Assembly (NCBI GenBank): GCA_017165825.1
Contig: CM029377.1
Location: 22,509,891 to 22,573,890 of the forward strand
Source: Hepsetus odoe
Lineage: Eukaryota; Chordata; Actinopteri; Characiformes; Hepsetidae
Length of the DNA stretch: 64,000 bases
Reading direction: 5' to 3'
This document shows, in pieces, positions 1 to 12,364 of the stretch (position 1 is the first letter of the stretch; every line of letters starts with the position of its first letter). The notes beneath the pieces were generated by a model. It was given only the letters and a program-made list of their open reading frames with translations. It made no database searches and was not told the DNA's origin. The position numbers and the translations under genes are program-made.

Positions 1-182
1 GCTTTGTCATACGGGTCGGAGACGGTAGTGAGACCAGCTATGTTATATGGGTTGGAGACAACGATGTTGATGATGAGACAGGCGGTGGAGCTGGAGGGGT
101 CAAACATGCTGGAGGGACAGCATATTAGAGGGACAGCTCAGGCTGGACGATTTGGAGACAAAGTAAGAGAACCGAGGCTCAT
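1..182 (+). mobile_element. RTE-like LINE 3' fragment, copy 1
   Basis: The stretch contains the LYGLET and IRGTAQAGRFGDKVREPRL peptides seen in the longer copy at 2614-3175. These belong to the C-terminal part of a non-LTR retrotransposon polyprotein. It is truncated at the window edge and has no intact reading frame of use. The RTE/Rex3-like label is by recall of the RLRWFGHV..R...Y.GRR motif and is not certain. Confidence 0.65.
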
Positions 183-847
183 TCTTCTTTGCTCTTCTCA
201 CTTTCTCTCCATCCTTTTTTTCCTTCCTTCACATTATTTTAAGCACTCTTTTTTGTGACCCTTCTCTCTCTCGGTTTGATCTCTGCTAATTTTCTATTCA
301 TTAACACTTTCCTCTCATTTCATTATTTGCTCTGCTGTCTCTCTCCCTTCATTCTCTTACGTCCCATAATTGTTTTTATCACTCATTACCATTCTCTCTT
401 TCTTTCCATCCCATCATTCTTTTGTGACCTTTCTCTCTCTCTATCGTTCTCTGACATTAACTCTTCAGTGCTATGAAACTCGCTGATTTATTGGCTGCCG
501 ATTGGTCTGGGCGTCGTGTAAATAGACTCTTGTCTTTTCTGCCTCCTCCTCCCGTTTCAGCACCTGAAGCGACAGCAGAACGGTGTGGCGCTCTTTTCAC
601 TTGTTTCTTTCTCCCAGAGGTGAAACCAAGTCTGCCAAGCAGGTCATCGAGTTTCGGAGGACAAAAGAGCAAGGAGGTCCCTCGAACAGGAGCCCGATCG
701 CTTGGCAACAAAAGCAGCTCCAGAATGTCCCACACAGTCTAGATCTATAGAGCTGAGGTATGTCTCAGTCCAGCCACCGGTGCGGGGACTCCAAGGTCTG
801 AGGGTTTCCCAGAACAGACAGATTCCCACAATCTTCTGAAGCTTTGA

Positions 848-985
848 GGAAGTGAAAGTGACTGTGTGTCATTGTGACAAAGTGAACCACAACCCCACAT
901 GTCCTCTGTTTTTAACCCTCACATACCATGCAGCTTGGGGCAGACATCCAGCGCCCGGGGAGCAGTGATGGGGACAGTACAAATT
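848..985 (-). repeat. tRNA-derived SINE (family A), 3' part
   Basis: On the - strand this reads as the body and tail of the SINE seen full length at 20510-20775: the segment around CACTGCTCCCCGGGCGC and the tail ending in GTCACTTTCACTTTC. The tRNA-like head is missing. Confidence 0.7.
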
Positions 986-1067
986 AAAGATGTTGATAAA
1001 TAATACATCGCCCAGCCCTTCGCATTCAGTTACTCAAGAATGACTAGTTTAAGTGTCCTTCATACTT

Positions 1068-1220
1068 TAGGTACCCTTGAGCAATGTACCATCCCCATCA
1101 CTGCTTCCCAGGTGCACAGTGTCTGTGGGTGAAAAGCAGAGGAAGCATTTCGCTGTGTCTCACCATGTGCCATGTTTCACAATGACATGTAGTTACTTTC
1201 ACTTCACTTTCACTTCAGTA
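1068..1220 (+). repeat. tRNA-derived SINE (family A), 3' part
   Basis: It carries the family segments TACCCTTGAGCAATGTACC, CCCCATCACTGCTTCCC and the TTTCACAATGACA...TAGTTACTTTCACTT tail. It lies opposite in orientation to the copy at 848-985. Confidence 0.7.
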
Positions 1221-2104
1221 AACCAGGTTTTAGGAATGCAGAAGGTTCAACTGGGGTCGGAACTCTGGAGGTACATAGAAGAACCTTCAGATATTCCTCT
1301 TGACACAAGTTCTAGAATCCTTAGAACTGTTGTAAAGCCTTCCATGCTTGAGAACCTACAGAGCGGAAGTATACCAGACTGCCCTCAGAACAGGGAGTGT
1401 CTCTGAGCAGCATCCACGCCCGGTCGGACAGCGGTGAGATCACCGGGTTATTACAGCACCTTACAGGCGAGGTTCGTCTTTATGACGGACAGATAAAACA
1501 CAGTGATATGATTGGCCAGTCAGGTTATAGTTTTATTCACTCTGACCGGGTTCAAAGGCTGCAGAGGGTCAAAGTCCACCCCGCTCCCACTTCTCTCGTC
1601 TATCTTCAGCCTGCGCCAGGTCGCTGTTTACTATCAGACCACCTCTCCATTCCTGAATAGTTGCTGTTGACACAGCTGAAGATCCTCCACCACACATGGC
1701 CTTCAGTTGAAAGAATCAAACAAAGAATAGTTTGGGGGGGGGAACCAAACACACATCATGACCCCAAATGCAGTCGATCAACCAGAACCAGGTTTGGGGC
1801 TAAATTTTGATCCAGAGCTACAAGCATTCATTTGGACTTTTTTCAATGGATTTCAGGCCGAAATCAGAGAAAGTTTTATTCCAATAAAATTACAAATAAA
1901 ATTAACATTTTAATCTAAAAAAGTTCAAATAACCTCCTTGCACAGATTCATCTCATCCTTCCAAGAAAGTTTTGGAAATATCTTGTGTCCAAACCCCCCA
2001 GAGACAGCTTTATCTCATTTGCTGGGCACTCATTTCCAAAGGGAGAACGATCTGGAAAACTGGGGAGGACGAGACATTATTCTCTCAGTATTTTGCTTGA
2101 TTTT

Positions 2105-2230
2105 GAGTAATTTTTCCTTCAGTGATCCACCATGTGTCTGAGCGTTTACATGCTGGATGATGTTTAGGGGAAAGTGCTACAGCTTGGTAGAACCCTTAAA
2201 ACCAAAAGTTTGGTTTAAAAAACCAAAGCC
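2105..2230 (+). repeat. unclassified dispersed repeat, copy 1
   Basis: About 120 bp, beginning near a CCTTCAG and containing ATGTGTCTGAGCGTTTACAT and CAGCTTGGTAGAACCC, is shared with the - strand of 6235-6345. The copy at 6235-6345 has a longer open frame while this one has a stop (GATGATGTTTAG). No family is recognised. Confidence 0.55.
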
Positions 2231-2613
2231 TCTATGTTTCACCGCAAGAATACACTCTGTGTCACCCTTTCCTTAGTCCGCCGCCATGTAAACCCTTCAT
2301 GGCACTGAAATTTACTCTCGTCCACAAGACCTGCTCCTGGTCCTGAACCCTCCAGTGTTTGCCTTGATCGTCCCACAGTTGTCTTTTTATCATTTCACCA
2401 CAAAGTTTTAGCACGAGTTTCTTACATCAGGTAACAGAATTAAATCACAAAGTGGATGTCTGTCACTAAAAACAGACCTGATACGACTTTAAAAACAATA
2501 GTTTGAGTCTTTGTGGCTGAATGTCGCTATAAACACAAATTTGCTTGTTCAAACAAAAGTGTTTCTAATATTTTCTTGTAATTGTAGCTTTTTTTAATTA
2601 TTAAAGACCAGAA

Positions 2614-3175
2614 GGTGGGCCTGTATCCCATATTTTTCCAAGAACTGATGCCACAGCAGATCAACCATCTCCGTTTCTTCTGGTCCTCTGCACCTTCCTC
2701 CTTCAAACCAATCACCTGCATGTCCTCTCTCAACACGTCCATAAACCTCCTCTTTGGTCTTCCTCTTTTCCTCTTTCCTGGCAGCTGCATCTTCAACATC
2801 CTCCTCCCAATATAATCCTCGTCTCTCCTCTGGACATGTCCAAACCAACACAACCTTGCTTCTCTAACCTTGTCTCTGAAACATCTAACCTGAGCTGTCC
2901 CTCTAATATACGCATTTTTAATCTTGTCTGTCCTCTTCAAACCCAACGAAAATATCAGCATCTTTAACTCTGACACCTCCAGCTCAACCTCCTGTCTTTT
3001 CATCGGCACCACCGTCTCCAACCCGTATAACATAGCTGGTCTCACTAAAGTCTCCAACCCATATAACTTAGCTGGTCTCACTACCGTCTCCAACCCGTAC
3101 AGTATATCTGGTCTCACTACCTTCCTGAAAACCTTCCCTTTCACTCTTGCTGGTACCCGTCTGTCACAAATCGGA
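2614..3175 (-). mobile_element. RTE-like LINE 3' fragment, copy 2 (longest)
   Basis: An open frame on the - strand (3144 to 2527) encodes the C-terminal end of a LINE polyprotein, with ARLCWFGHVQRRDEDYIGRR, LPGKRKRGRPKRRFMDVLRE and EEGAEDQKKRRW. It lacks the catalytic reverse-transcriptase core, so it is a 5'-truncated dead copy. It contains a threefold tandem repeat of about 30 bp coding VVRPA.LYGLET (about 3020-3120). Confidence 0.75.
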
Positions 3176-4094
3176 AATAGAAATAAAGTAAAAAGTGCAA
3201 AAACATATATTTCACATTATATTTCTTTTAAAATGCAGCATGGGAGTCCTCAGTCAACTGCCGCTGTCTGGAGACACCGAGGCTTGTTTTTTCCCCCGCG
3301 GTGTTGTTTATCTGACGAAGTGCAGGGGTGCTTGTTTTCTAATTAATAATAAAAAAAAAACTTACATGGAGAACGGCTGCTTTCGGGTTGAAAAACAGCC
3401 TTATTTTTGTCTGTCTTTCTGCTGTTTGGGCCATGATTTCATGATCTGAATGCTGTTTCTCAAAAACATGCCTTTTGAACAGAAGAGCTTCAGGAAGCTC
3501 TTCAGGTGCATTTTTAAAAATCACTGAAACATTTTTAAAAAATTCACAAACGGCAGAAATGTCCAAAGAATTAGCTAAACTCAACCACGTTGGGCACAAA
3601 AGAATAAATCAGTTTTTTACAGGTTTACCAATGATGGCTGGTGTTTTGATAAATCAAGGCGTTTTCCATAAAAAGTTATATACAAAGAAATATTTTTGCA
3701 GTTTTTAAAGCTTTTAAAGACCGCTGCGCCAAGACGCCTCTTATTTTCCATTTCGGTTCTTTTACATTTGCTTTCTTGGGACATTATTGATTCATCAGTG
3801 TTATAAAATAAAAGTCAGGAAATGTGAACAATTTTTCATGATGGAATATCAGGGAATTTTGTTTGTTAAATGGTTAATTGTTAGTTCATAATGTAATATT
3901 CCTGTTTCTTAAAGAAGGTAGTTTTTTATCTCCTGGCGATTATGTTTTTCTTTTTTTTTTGTAATTTCAGTGACTTTTAGAAGTTTGAATGGTTTCAGAT
4001 GGTCTTTAGGTCAGCTCCCATTATAGATCCTGGAAATAAAGCCTTTTAGTTCATGAAAGTGAAGAAAGTGAATTTGACTTGAGAGGGAGCACCA
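3176..4094. other. intron sequence, nothing recognisable
   Basis: AT-rich intronic DNA before exon A. Short open frames are present on both strands but none shows a domain, splice-compatible cadherin sequence or codon bias. Confidence 0.6.
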
Positions 4095-4205
4095 GCCCAA
4101 CTTGGTGGTGGTCTAGTGGTAGGACACTTTACTATGGACCAGGCTCAGATCTCATCTCTAGCACCACCGCCATTGGGTTCCTGAGCAAAACTCTTCACCG
4201 AACAT
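4095..4205 (+). repeat. diverged tRNA-derived SINE (family B), head part
   Basis: The segments GTGGTGGTCTAGTGGTAGGA and CACCACC...GGGTTCCTGAGCAAAACTCTTCACC match the family seen at 18190, 31420 and 34925. It lies about 100 bp before the acceptor of exon A. Confidence 0.7.
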
Positions 4206-4307
4206 TGGTGGCAAGTTTCATTTCTCGTCAAACTATCGCTAGAAGTGTCGGGTTCTCTAGAAAACGATAAAAAAAAACTCTAATCCTTCACCTCGTTTCC
4301 CCTTCAG

Positions 4308-4622
4308 GTGTTATTCGGACTCTGGAGCTTCTGGACCACGAGACTGTGTCGCACTACTGGCTGACAGTCTACGCCACCGACCGCGGCGTGGTGCCTCTCT
4401 CCGCCTTCGTGGAGGTCTTCATTGAGGTGCAGGATGTGAATGACAACACCCCGCAGACCTCCGAGCCCGTCTACTACCCATCTGTCATGGAGAACTCTGC
4501 CAAAGACGTGTCCATCATCCAGATTGAGGCCTTCGACCCGGACACAAAGTCCAGCGACCAACTGGTCTACAAAATCACCAGTGGGAACCCACAAGGCTTT
4601 TTCAGCATCAACCCCAAGACTG
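4308..4622 (+). CDS. fat1: fat1 exon A: end of one cadherin repeat and start of EC a
   Basis: The exon is 315 nt, phase 1 to phase 1. It opens after CCCCTTCAG with [G]VIRTLELLDHETVSHYWLTV, finishes an EC repeat at DVNDNTPQT, then begins EC a (SEPVYYPSVMENS) and ends in SINPKTG before the strong donor GTGAGT. It matches human FAT1 from about residue 1110. DXNDN is the calcium-binding linker motif. The preceding cadherin repeats, in one very long exon in human FAT1, are upstream of the window. Confidence 0.95.
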
Positions 4623-4928
4623 GTGAGTAGCATGATAGTTCAGCAATCGCTGATGGTCATAACCTCCACTGTTGAAACTGCTTGGTTCTTACTTGCTTTA
4701 GTATTAATACTCCATTGTATTTGTTTAATAACGCTGGGAAACGTTCTCTGTGTCTTTTTACTCAATTCTGTTAGTAGAAGTAGTTTGCTACAAAGGTTTG
4801 CTGGAGAATCAGAGGTGGCTAGGATAGTTAGAGACCATATTTTTGTTGAATGGTTGGGTAAAAATGCGCGAATGGCATGAAATATCTTTTTGTTGGAAAA
4901 AAATAAAACAGCAAACTGTTCCAGATTT

Positions 4929-5051
4929 CTCCCTGCAATGGGCTGGCGACCTGTCCAGGGTGCGTCCCCCGTCCTCGCCCTGTGTGCGCTGGGTTGGACA
5001 CCAGCACTCCCCCGCGACCCCGTTTGGGACAAGCGGCGGATAATGGATGGA
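4929..5051 (+). mobile_element. short retroposon with 12-bp target duplication, copy 1
   Basis: A 123-bp element runs from CTCCCTGCAATGGGCTGGCG to a GGATGGA tail and is flanked by perfect repeats TGTTCCAGATTT at 4917-4928 and 5052-5063. The perfect duplication shows insertion by target-primed copying. It is probably the 3' end of a fish LINE or a short non-autonomous relative. Confidence 0.85.
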
Positions 5052-6234
5052 TGTTCCAGATTTATTACTTATTCAAAACTGGCTTTAATACGTTTTACTG
5101 TCCAAGCAGCCATAATGGTTTGATTCAACACCATTCCAGATTCAGAATTCTCAGCCGAGGAGGCAATTTTCCAATCCTGGCTGAACTAAAGACCATTACT
5201 CAATTGCTGCAAGTTTCTTTATACTTCAAAGGTGATTTTCAGACTTTTTGGACCAAAAAGTATTTTCTTGAGAAAATGCCACCAATGGAGTTCCTGTCCT
5301 GTTCCCATCCATGTTCGAGATGTCAGCATTTCCGAGGGAATACCTGTTTTGGTGCTCTCCTCAAGCCTGGACGTTTGTAGACCCCTGGTCACGTCTAAAT
5401 TTATGTGGGAAGAAGGAGACGGAGACGAAAGAAAGGGAAAGGAGGCAAAGATGATATGCCAAGATTGCTGGCAAGATTGTCAGTTAGCGCGCTACGCCTG
5501 ACTAACAGGCCTTCTCTGGTTTCCTTTGTAAAGTCAGGCATTTTCAATGTGAGTATTTAGCACCAGAGAGCTCTTTCTCCCTCCCAGTTTTGGGAGCACT
5601 GTCTTCCCCCTCCGTCCTCCAACAAACCTGCCCTGGACATTTTGTCCTTTTAGATGCTTCCCTCTCACCTTTGGAGCAGAGACGTCAGGACGATGAGCCG
5701 AGTTTTAGCGACAAGCTCAAAACCATGGCCTCCTTCAAGCCTCAGACAACTCAGGTCAGATTACCTTCTAGCAAAAATCCCTCGTTTGCACTTTGCATTC
5801 TTCTTGACTTCAACAGTGATCTGAACTGTCCATGTCGGACCATCATTTTGTTTCTCACATTTCTCCCATATATTTTAGGATCTACACTCAATAATGAGAG
5901 TTTAGCAAAAATGCTAGCTCCTCCATAACAGCAACACCCAGGCACCTGAAAACGTTTTCCTTTTCTTTGTCCTAGATCCAAACGCCTTCATATCCCTGTT
6001 CAGTTATGACCCCTGTTCCAAAGTGTGGCCACTTAACATTGGGCATGCATTCATTCCTCCACCGCCCACAACTGCACTCGGCTTCATTCTATAATTGGTC
6101 AAAAGGCATGCGCTAAAGAGATCACGAAACATCATGGATTTCCATAATGGTGGTCCTGCGGAAGCCTCTTGAGGGGCTGCAAAAATAGCGCCTTTTGAAA
6201 GATCTAGGTTTCCTGCACATTGGGTGAAAAAGCA

Positions 6235-6345
6235 GAATGGTTTTCTTGGTTTTAGGGGTTCTACCAAGCTGCAGCACTTCACCATTAACATCATCCCGCA
6301 TGTAAACGCTCAGACACATGGCGGATCACTGGAGGAAAGATAACA
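6235..6345 (-). repeat. unclassified dispersed repeat, copy 2 (inverted)
   Basis: The - strand repeats the sequence of 2105-2230, with an acceptor-like CTTTCCTCCAG before it and an open frame MCLSVYMRDDVNGEVLQLGR that continues to about 6122. I do not recognise the peptide, and the other copy has a stop, so this is listed as a repeat and not as a gene. Confidence 0.5.
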
Positions 6346-6628
6346 AAGACATCAGGTTCCATTCACCACCAATGTGGAGAAAAACCAACAACAGGTCTCC
6401 AAGTTTCAGAATTGGAATAAACCCTTAAAAAGGTGATGCGAGTTCACACTGGACTTGGGTTCAGATGGTGTAATAGTGTTGGGTGACGTCTATTGACGAC
6501 TATTTTTTTGTCACATTCAGTTGACGGACAGTTTTTTAGACAGTTTAATGAACTCAAGTAAGTTAAAGTAAACAAACATCACTCAGTGCTGTTCTCTATA
6601 GGCAGCAATTAACAGCGGGTGTTTTGCT

Positions 6629-6895
6629 CTTTCTTTCGGCTGCTCCCATTTAGGGGTCGCCACGGCAGATCATTCATGTCCATTTCTTCCTGTCCTCTGT
6701 ATCTTCCTCTTTCACACCATCCTCTCTCACCACGTCCATAAACCGCCTTTTTGTCCTTCCTCTTTTCCACTTTCCTGGCAGCTCCATCCTCCTCTCGATT
6801 TACTCCTCGTCTCTCCTCTGGACACATCCAAACCAACACTGTTTTGCCTCTTTCACTTTGTCTCCAATCTGTTCAACCTGAGCTGTCCTTCTAAA
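6629..6895 (-). mobile_element. RTE-like LINE 3' fragment, copy 3
   Basis: It includes the typical 3' end CGGCTGCTCCCATTTAGGGG (shared with the copy at 59760) and pieces coding VWMCPEERRG and the ...EERDAED-like end, with frameshifts. Confidence 0.7.
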
Positions 6896-7395
6896 AGAGG
6901 GCTTAACATCTAAATTTTCTCTTTCATAGTTGCATCTTAATATTGAAGGCTGGTTTTTTGGAAAGAAAGCATACATCCCTTCGCCACCCCTCTAAACGAC
7001 ATTCCCGCAAGAGAAGCTGTTGAGACACTTTAAAACAGATGGGGGAACCCCTTCAGAATGTCCTTTTTTTCAGCTCGGATTAGACTAAATGTTGGTCTGA
7101 GAAAGTGGCACTGAGGTGGAATGTCTAATTTGATTTTCTTTTTTTTTCTCACGGGACTCGCTCCAGGTCCTGCCCACTCAGCCGGGCCTGTGTGGTCCAT
7201 CCTCGCTCAGGTCGGCTGTTTTTCGCGAGCAACAGCACGATGTGTATTTTCAGGCCAAATAAGGGTTTGCCTTCACTCTCCCTCCCTCTCTCTTTTCCTT
7301 CGTCTCTCACGCACTCTCTGCCTCCCTTTTCTCTCCTCGCTCGTTCTCTCTTTTCCATTTGCTTTCTAAACCTTTCTCTTTTGTCCCGTCTCTTG

Positions 7396-7402
<7 letters not shown>

Positions 7403-7426
<24 letters not shown>

Positions 7427-7542
7427 CTCCAGTCTTGGCCACCCTCCAGGGAAAAGAGGAAAGAAATGAACGTAAGAATGAAAAAACAACACAGAGGTGG
7501 TGTCGTTGAAGATTAACTTTGTGCGGGGGAGCTGCATACATG

Positions 7543-7595
<53 letters not shown>

Positions 7596-7598
7596 TGT
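7403..7598. repeat. (CT)n and (GT)n microsatellites
   Basis: A (CT) run at about 7403-7425 is followed by a (GT)-rich run at 7545-7598. Both are ordinary simple repeats deep in intron A. Confidence 0.9.
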
Positions 7599-9204
7599 AA
7601 TGAGAGGAAGATAAGATCTTTAAAAATTGTCTCTGCTTACATGGCATCTGATTTATATGCGACTCAACGTTGAAGCCTCTCAACATAAGCAAGACCACCA
7701 TCTTCATTCGTCTAAATTCTCATGGAGACCTAGTGACCCTGAACACCGCGGCGTCAACAAAAACATGTCCGACACCTGTTTTTTCCTGCACAAATGAAAT
7801 TCATCCTGTACTTCCTTGCTGCCATTGAAACGGTTGGACAAGGAGTCCAGAAAGTCCTCCAACACAGTCCCCGAAGAATGAACCCTGGCGTGCTGTTCCT
7901 TTAAGAGCTGCTGGGTGTGTGAGCAGTGTGTGTATGAGCGTGAGCTTGGCCACCCAAACACTCGTCAGGAGAGACATAACAGCGGTCAGGCGCTCAGCGT
8001 TTAGATCTGCAGGACGTCACCTCGAGGGTTACCGGTTTCGACTTGGGTGGCGGGAGAGGAAATCCACCTTGGAAGTCCCTCAAGCCTTTAAAATGTGCTA
8101 AACACTTGAATGAAGATCTGAAGGATCAAGCAACCAATAAAACCTACCATCTGATCTCCAATCCACACCAGAAGTGACCGCCTGGGACATGTCGTCCAGA
8201 AACGGATGTCCAGAAGCAACCCAAGCTACAAGGTGTGGACTTGCCCAAGAGTCCATAAACCTTTCCAGTGCTCAAATTTGTCCGGCATCAAGCTTTCAAC
8301 TTATGTTGTCATGGGAACAGCCAGTCAAAGTTTCTCAAAACTCCACTTACGGTCTCAAAAGAGGATCGTTCACTAATCAATACACACACTGATCAATAAG
8401 TGACCCCAGGAAGTGACCTCATCGATCGCAGAATAGCTTCGTCTTTCAAGGTCACGCGTCCTGTTTTGTGGAAAGGGGAGCCATTTTTAGAAGGTTTGCT
8501 CAGGAAACTGAAATTTCATTTCCACCCAAACTATGTACAGCAATTTTGCCCTGCCCACTCACGCCAAGGTTATAAGGAGAGTATCTGCATTTTGACCAAG
8601 GCAAACTACAGAGCAGAGAGCTGGTTTATGTTTGAGTCTTAAAGGCACATTAGTGACAAGGGGACATTAAGTATTAGAGAATAAAAGAGGTTCTTGAAGA
8701 GAAATAAAGACATTGGACTTTAAAATGGGATACATTCTGAAATAAGATGAATTTATGGTGAAATAATTCTAACTAAATGACCCGGAACATGGAGCCAAAA
8801 GGTTGTGGATTTCTGTGGAACCACATTTAGTGTGTGTGTGCGGACTTAGCCCAAACATTGCTCACAGAGTCTGTTAATATTTGGACAGGCTTCAGAAGGA
8901 ACACACACGGCCCCGAGGAACGAGCAGGAGAACCAAAGTCCGAATAGTGGAGTAAATATTTCCCTTTGCTGGATTAGACGTGTTTGGAGAAATGAGAGCA
9001 CACGTTCGGGTTTAGAAATGAAAGGAGACGAGGAGAATGGACAGGAGGAGAGAAGGAGAGAGAGAATGCCTTGGAAAAAAGAGGGAAGATGGCTTCGGAC
9101 ATTCGAGCAGACGGGTTCATTCAGGCAGATCGTCGCTGGTTCATCAGCCACAAACCTTCTTCTAAAACGCTGGAAGCTGACGCAGCAACAGCATTTAGGG
9201 ATCA

Positions 9205-9340
9205 GGCTCCAGGATCAGAAGGTCATGGGTTCAAATCCCAGACCAGTAGGTTACACTGAGCTTCCCTTGATCAAGGTACCATCCCTGTCACTGCTTCCCG
9301 GGCGCTGGATATGGCTGCCCACAGTAAGAGAGCAACACTT
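9205..9340 (+). repeat. tRNA-derived SINE (family A), middle part
   Basis: It contains a B-box-like GGGTTCAAATCCCAGACCAG followed by AAGGTACCATCCCTGTCACTG and GCGCTGGATATGGCTGCCCA. Head and tail are missing or diverged. Confidence 0.7.
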
Positions 9341-9814
9341 TTTCACAGCGTGTCCGGCTGCTTCCCAAAGGACCGGATGGAAAATAGACAGAAAAATGAA
9401 AACACAGCTCTAGGAAGGGAGCTTTTCCAGATTTTTATTCTTAGAACAAATTGTGCGGCGAGACTCCATACAAGGTCTGCTGAATGAAGGACTTAACCCT
9501 TAGGGAACCCGCTCAATGTCATTTTTCAAGAACATCAAAGAACTTTGTTCCATCAGAAGAGTCGGTTCCTGTCCACAGAGCATCTTCTGGAACTCAGGCT
9601 TTATCATCCAGGCTACTCATCCTCCATCATTACGTTCCTCTAAAAAACATCACCCGGCATGACCATCCCTTCAAAGAAGGTCTGGAATGTCCTCATTTTC
9701 AGTTCCCCAGTGGTGGGACGAGAGCCATCCCTCTGTACCTCCGAGAAACCTCCTCTAAGACATGTTCCACTTTCACACGTTTTAATATTGCTTTATGTAC
9801 TGCTCCTTACACCT

Positions 9815-10085
9815 AAGTTCTCATTCGTTTTCTGAGCCGCTTGTCCTGATTAGGGTCACGGGAGTCCAGCTCTCACGGGGCATGAGGCAGGGACGCACAG
9901 GACAGGTCACACACACTCAAACCTAGGGAACAATTCACATCTTAAGTACACCTGATGTTGGACAGTGGGAAGAGCTCAAAGGAAACCCACACAGATATGA
10001 GGAGGACATGTCCACTCCACACAGTAAGGACTAAGACTATCCACCTGGGAACTAAAAGCAAGACCTTCTCAATGTGAGACGATAA
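9815..10085. repeat. dispersed repeat related to the short retroposon
   Basis: The start (TTTTCTGAGCCGCTTGTCCT) resembles the reverse of the 4929 element, but this copy continues with AAGGAAACCCACACAGATAT and CATGTCCACTCCACACAG, segments familiar from many fish repeats. No clear target duplication was found. Confidence 0.55.
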
Positions 10086-10124
10086 TTTTGGTATATAATG
10101 CCATGAAATCGGTCACATGTGGTG

Positions 10125-10205
10125 AGAGAGGACATGCAGGTGGTTGGTGTGAAGGAGGAAGATGCAGAGGACAGGAAGAAATGGAGATGGATGATTTACT
10201 GTGGA
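10125..10205 (+). mobile_element. RTE-like LINE scrap, copy 4
   Basis: The segment GTGAGAGAGGACATGCAGGT followed by GAAGGAGGAAGATGCAGAGG matches the end of the LINE coding region (VREDMQV..VKEEDAED). Confidence 0.65.
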
Positions 10206-10565
10206 CATTCCTAACAGGAGGAGAAAAGGGAAGAAGAGGATGATGATGATGATGATAATGATGATGGACGTTTAAACTTGTGTCGAGGAGAAACAGTTAA
10301 CAGAGTAGTCGATCAGTAATTACATGCTGGGAGACAGAGACAGAGACACAGAACTGACCAGAGGCAGCGCTGGAAACCCTCCCTTTTTTCTTTCTTTTTT
10401 GGGAAAGAGGGACCAGCCGACTCCTTGTGGGTTTACAGAGCAAATAATTTTTACAGCAAGACTCAGAAGTTTGGGGACACTCATCTCTGCAGGACAGACT
10501 GTAGCGCAGAGAGAGTGTGTGATATACTGTCTCTATACGAGGACAGCGCTGCAAAAGACATGGAC

Positions 10566-11252
10566 CATTAAACAACAGAGACAGAGAGAGAGAGAGAGTG
10601 AAGGTGTGCAAGAACACACACACACACACACACTTTCCTCCTAATGGGCTCAGTTCACTACACCTTCCTTTCTTTTTATTTTCTCCTCTTTCTTTCTTCA
10701 CTTTTCTTCTTTTTTCCCTCTTTTCTTCAGTCCCCCCGACTTCTCTTCTCTCTACCCGTCTCTCTTTATAGCCGTTCTGTTCTTTTTCTTTCAATCCCCA
10801 TTTTCTTGTGGTTCTCTCTCTGTGTTTCCATCTATTCATCCCTCTCTCCCCAGCTATCCATCCATCAGTCTTTCTCTCTGTGTCTGTCTGTCCATCTCTC
10901 TCTCTCGTATTATCTTTCAGCTCAAATCGTTTCAGAAGGATGATAAAGAAAGAGTAAAGAAGGAAGGGAAGAAAGGCGTTTTTTTCAGAGCAAGTGAGCC
11001 AGAAAGGAAATACTAAACCTCAACGACTTCCTGCGCCGCCCGCTGAAGAGTATTACAGGGATGAAGGAGTGAGTGTTTGTGTGTGTGTGTGTGTGGGTGG
11101 GTGTGTGTGTGTGGGTGTGGGTGTGTGTGTGTGGGACAAAGGTGTCCTTGTAAAAGCAGTAAAAAGAACAGACATTATTATAGTGTGTTTTTTATTTCTG
11201 AATGATCTTCTTGATGTTATAGTGTAGGAGATACAAGGTTTTGGACTGAGGA

Positions 11253-11302
<50 letters not shown>

Positions 11303-11398
11303 ATGCGTGCGTGCAGGGGTGTCTTATTCCACACGATCTGTTGTACCTTTTTACTCTACAACCTTACGGAGGCCTGAGTGTGCCATTAAACACACACA

Positions 11399-11440
<42 letters not shown>

Positions 11441-12010
11441 ACACACACACACACACAACACACACACACACACACACTACACCTGAGTGAACGCAGGAAT
11501 GCTCCTGTCAGGAAGAGAGGATTTTAAATGAGAGCCCGAATGCACCGGAGACTCGTCCACTCTTTCTTCCCCTCTCTCACCCCCCGCTCTTTCTTTCCTT
11601 CCTTCTTTACACTTCTTTTCACACTTCTCTCTTTATTTACATCCGACAATACCTTCTTTCTCGTTCCCTCTGTACACCGTATATCCCTCCTTCTCTCTCT
11701 TTATCCTCTCCCACTCCCTTGCTCTTTCTTTCCTTCATTCTTTCACTCTCCCTGTACCTGTACCCCTCTCACTCTATATCTTTCTCTCATTCTTTTTCCC
11801 TCCTCCCTTCATCTGTTTTTATCCTTTCCCTCCCTTTAAGTCTATTCTTCTCCCTCTCTTCATACCCTCTCCCACTCCTTTGCTCTCTCTCTCTCTGTAC
11901 CTGTACTACTCTATATATCCCTCTCTTCGTTCCCCTTTTTAATTCCCCTTCTCTCTCAATCTGTATCTGTCTCATTCTTTTTCTCCCCTCCCTTTCTTCA
12001 TACCTCCATC
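10566..12010. repeat. cluster of microsatellites and pyrimidine-rich tracts
   Basis: The cluster holds (GA)n at about 10575, (CA)n at 10614-10632, a pyrimidine tract 10660-10920, a GT/GGT tract 11078-11134, (GT)n 11255-11301, (CA)n 11391-11478 and a long pyrimidine-rich tract 11560-12010. The GT and CA runs are complementary and about 90 bp apart. Apparent open frames here are products of the simple repeats. Confidence 0.9.
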
Positions 12011-12364
12011 ATTGTGTGTACTAAGCAGCAGCTGATGGAATGGGAAACATGCGTGTGTGAGAGAGATAGAACTTTCTGATGAAACTGATTCTGTTCAGAA
12101 AGCTTAACAGTTCATTTTCACTCACTCTGTCCTTTCACTCACTCTCTTTTATTTCTCTGTTTTTCCACCCTTTCATTTCGCTTCCTGATTTCCCCAGAGA
12201 CTCTTGTCTGAACAGCTCCCATTAAAAGTAGCACCGCAGCAACAAGAGCTTTCCGTCCTCAGGTCTGGCATCTCCGGTCCTTCAGGAGGACATGGGAGCA
12301 GCAAACTTCCCACAACGTCCACTCACAAAACGGAATGTTTTAAGAATGGTGAACACACAGCCGT

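Larger units (their letters stand above)
183..2613. other. intron upstream of exon A, first part: pyrimidine-rich tract and SINE fragments
   Basis: No exon is visible. Bases 200-470 are pyrimidine-rich. Two SINE pieces lie at 848-985 and 1068-1220. Bases 1240-2100 show nothing recognisable. A short dispersed repeat at 2105-2230 recurs inverted at 6235-6345. Because human FAT1 has its very long first coding exon just before the exon at 4308, this is taken to be intron. Confidence 0.6.

Noticed and set aside
2527..3144. 205-codon open frame on the - strand as a gene
   Set aside because: It is the tail end of a truncated LINE polyprotein, found in seven other broken copies here.
5232..5510. LINE coding fragment (RRRRRR, KGK...KDD)
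   Set aside because: The resemblance to the basic region of a fish LINE is too weak and too short to call.
11255..11478. CRISPR-like or structured array
   Set aside because: These are plain (GT)n and (CA)n microsatellites; complementary by composition but with no spacers.
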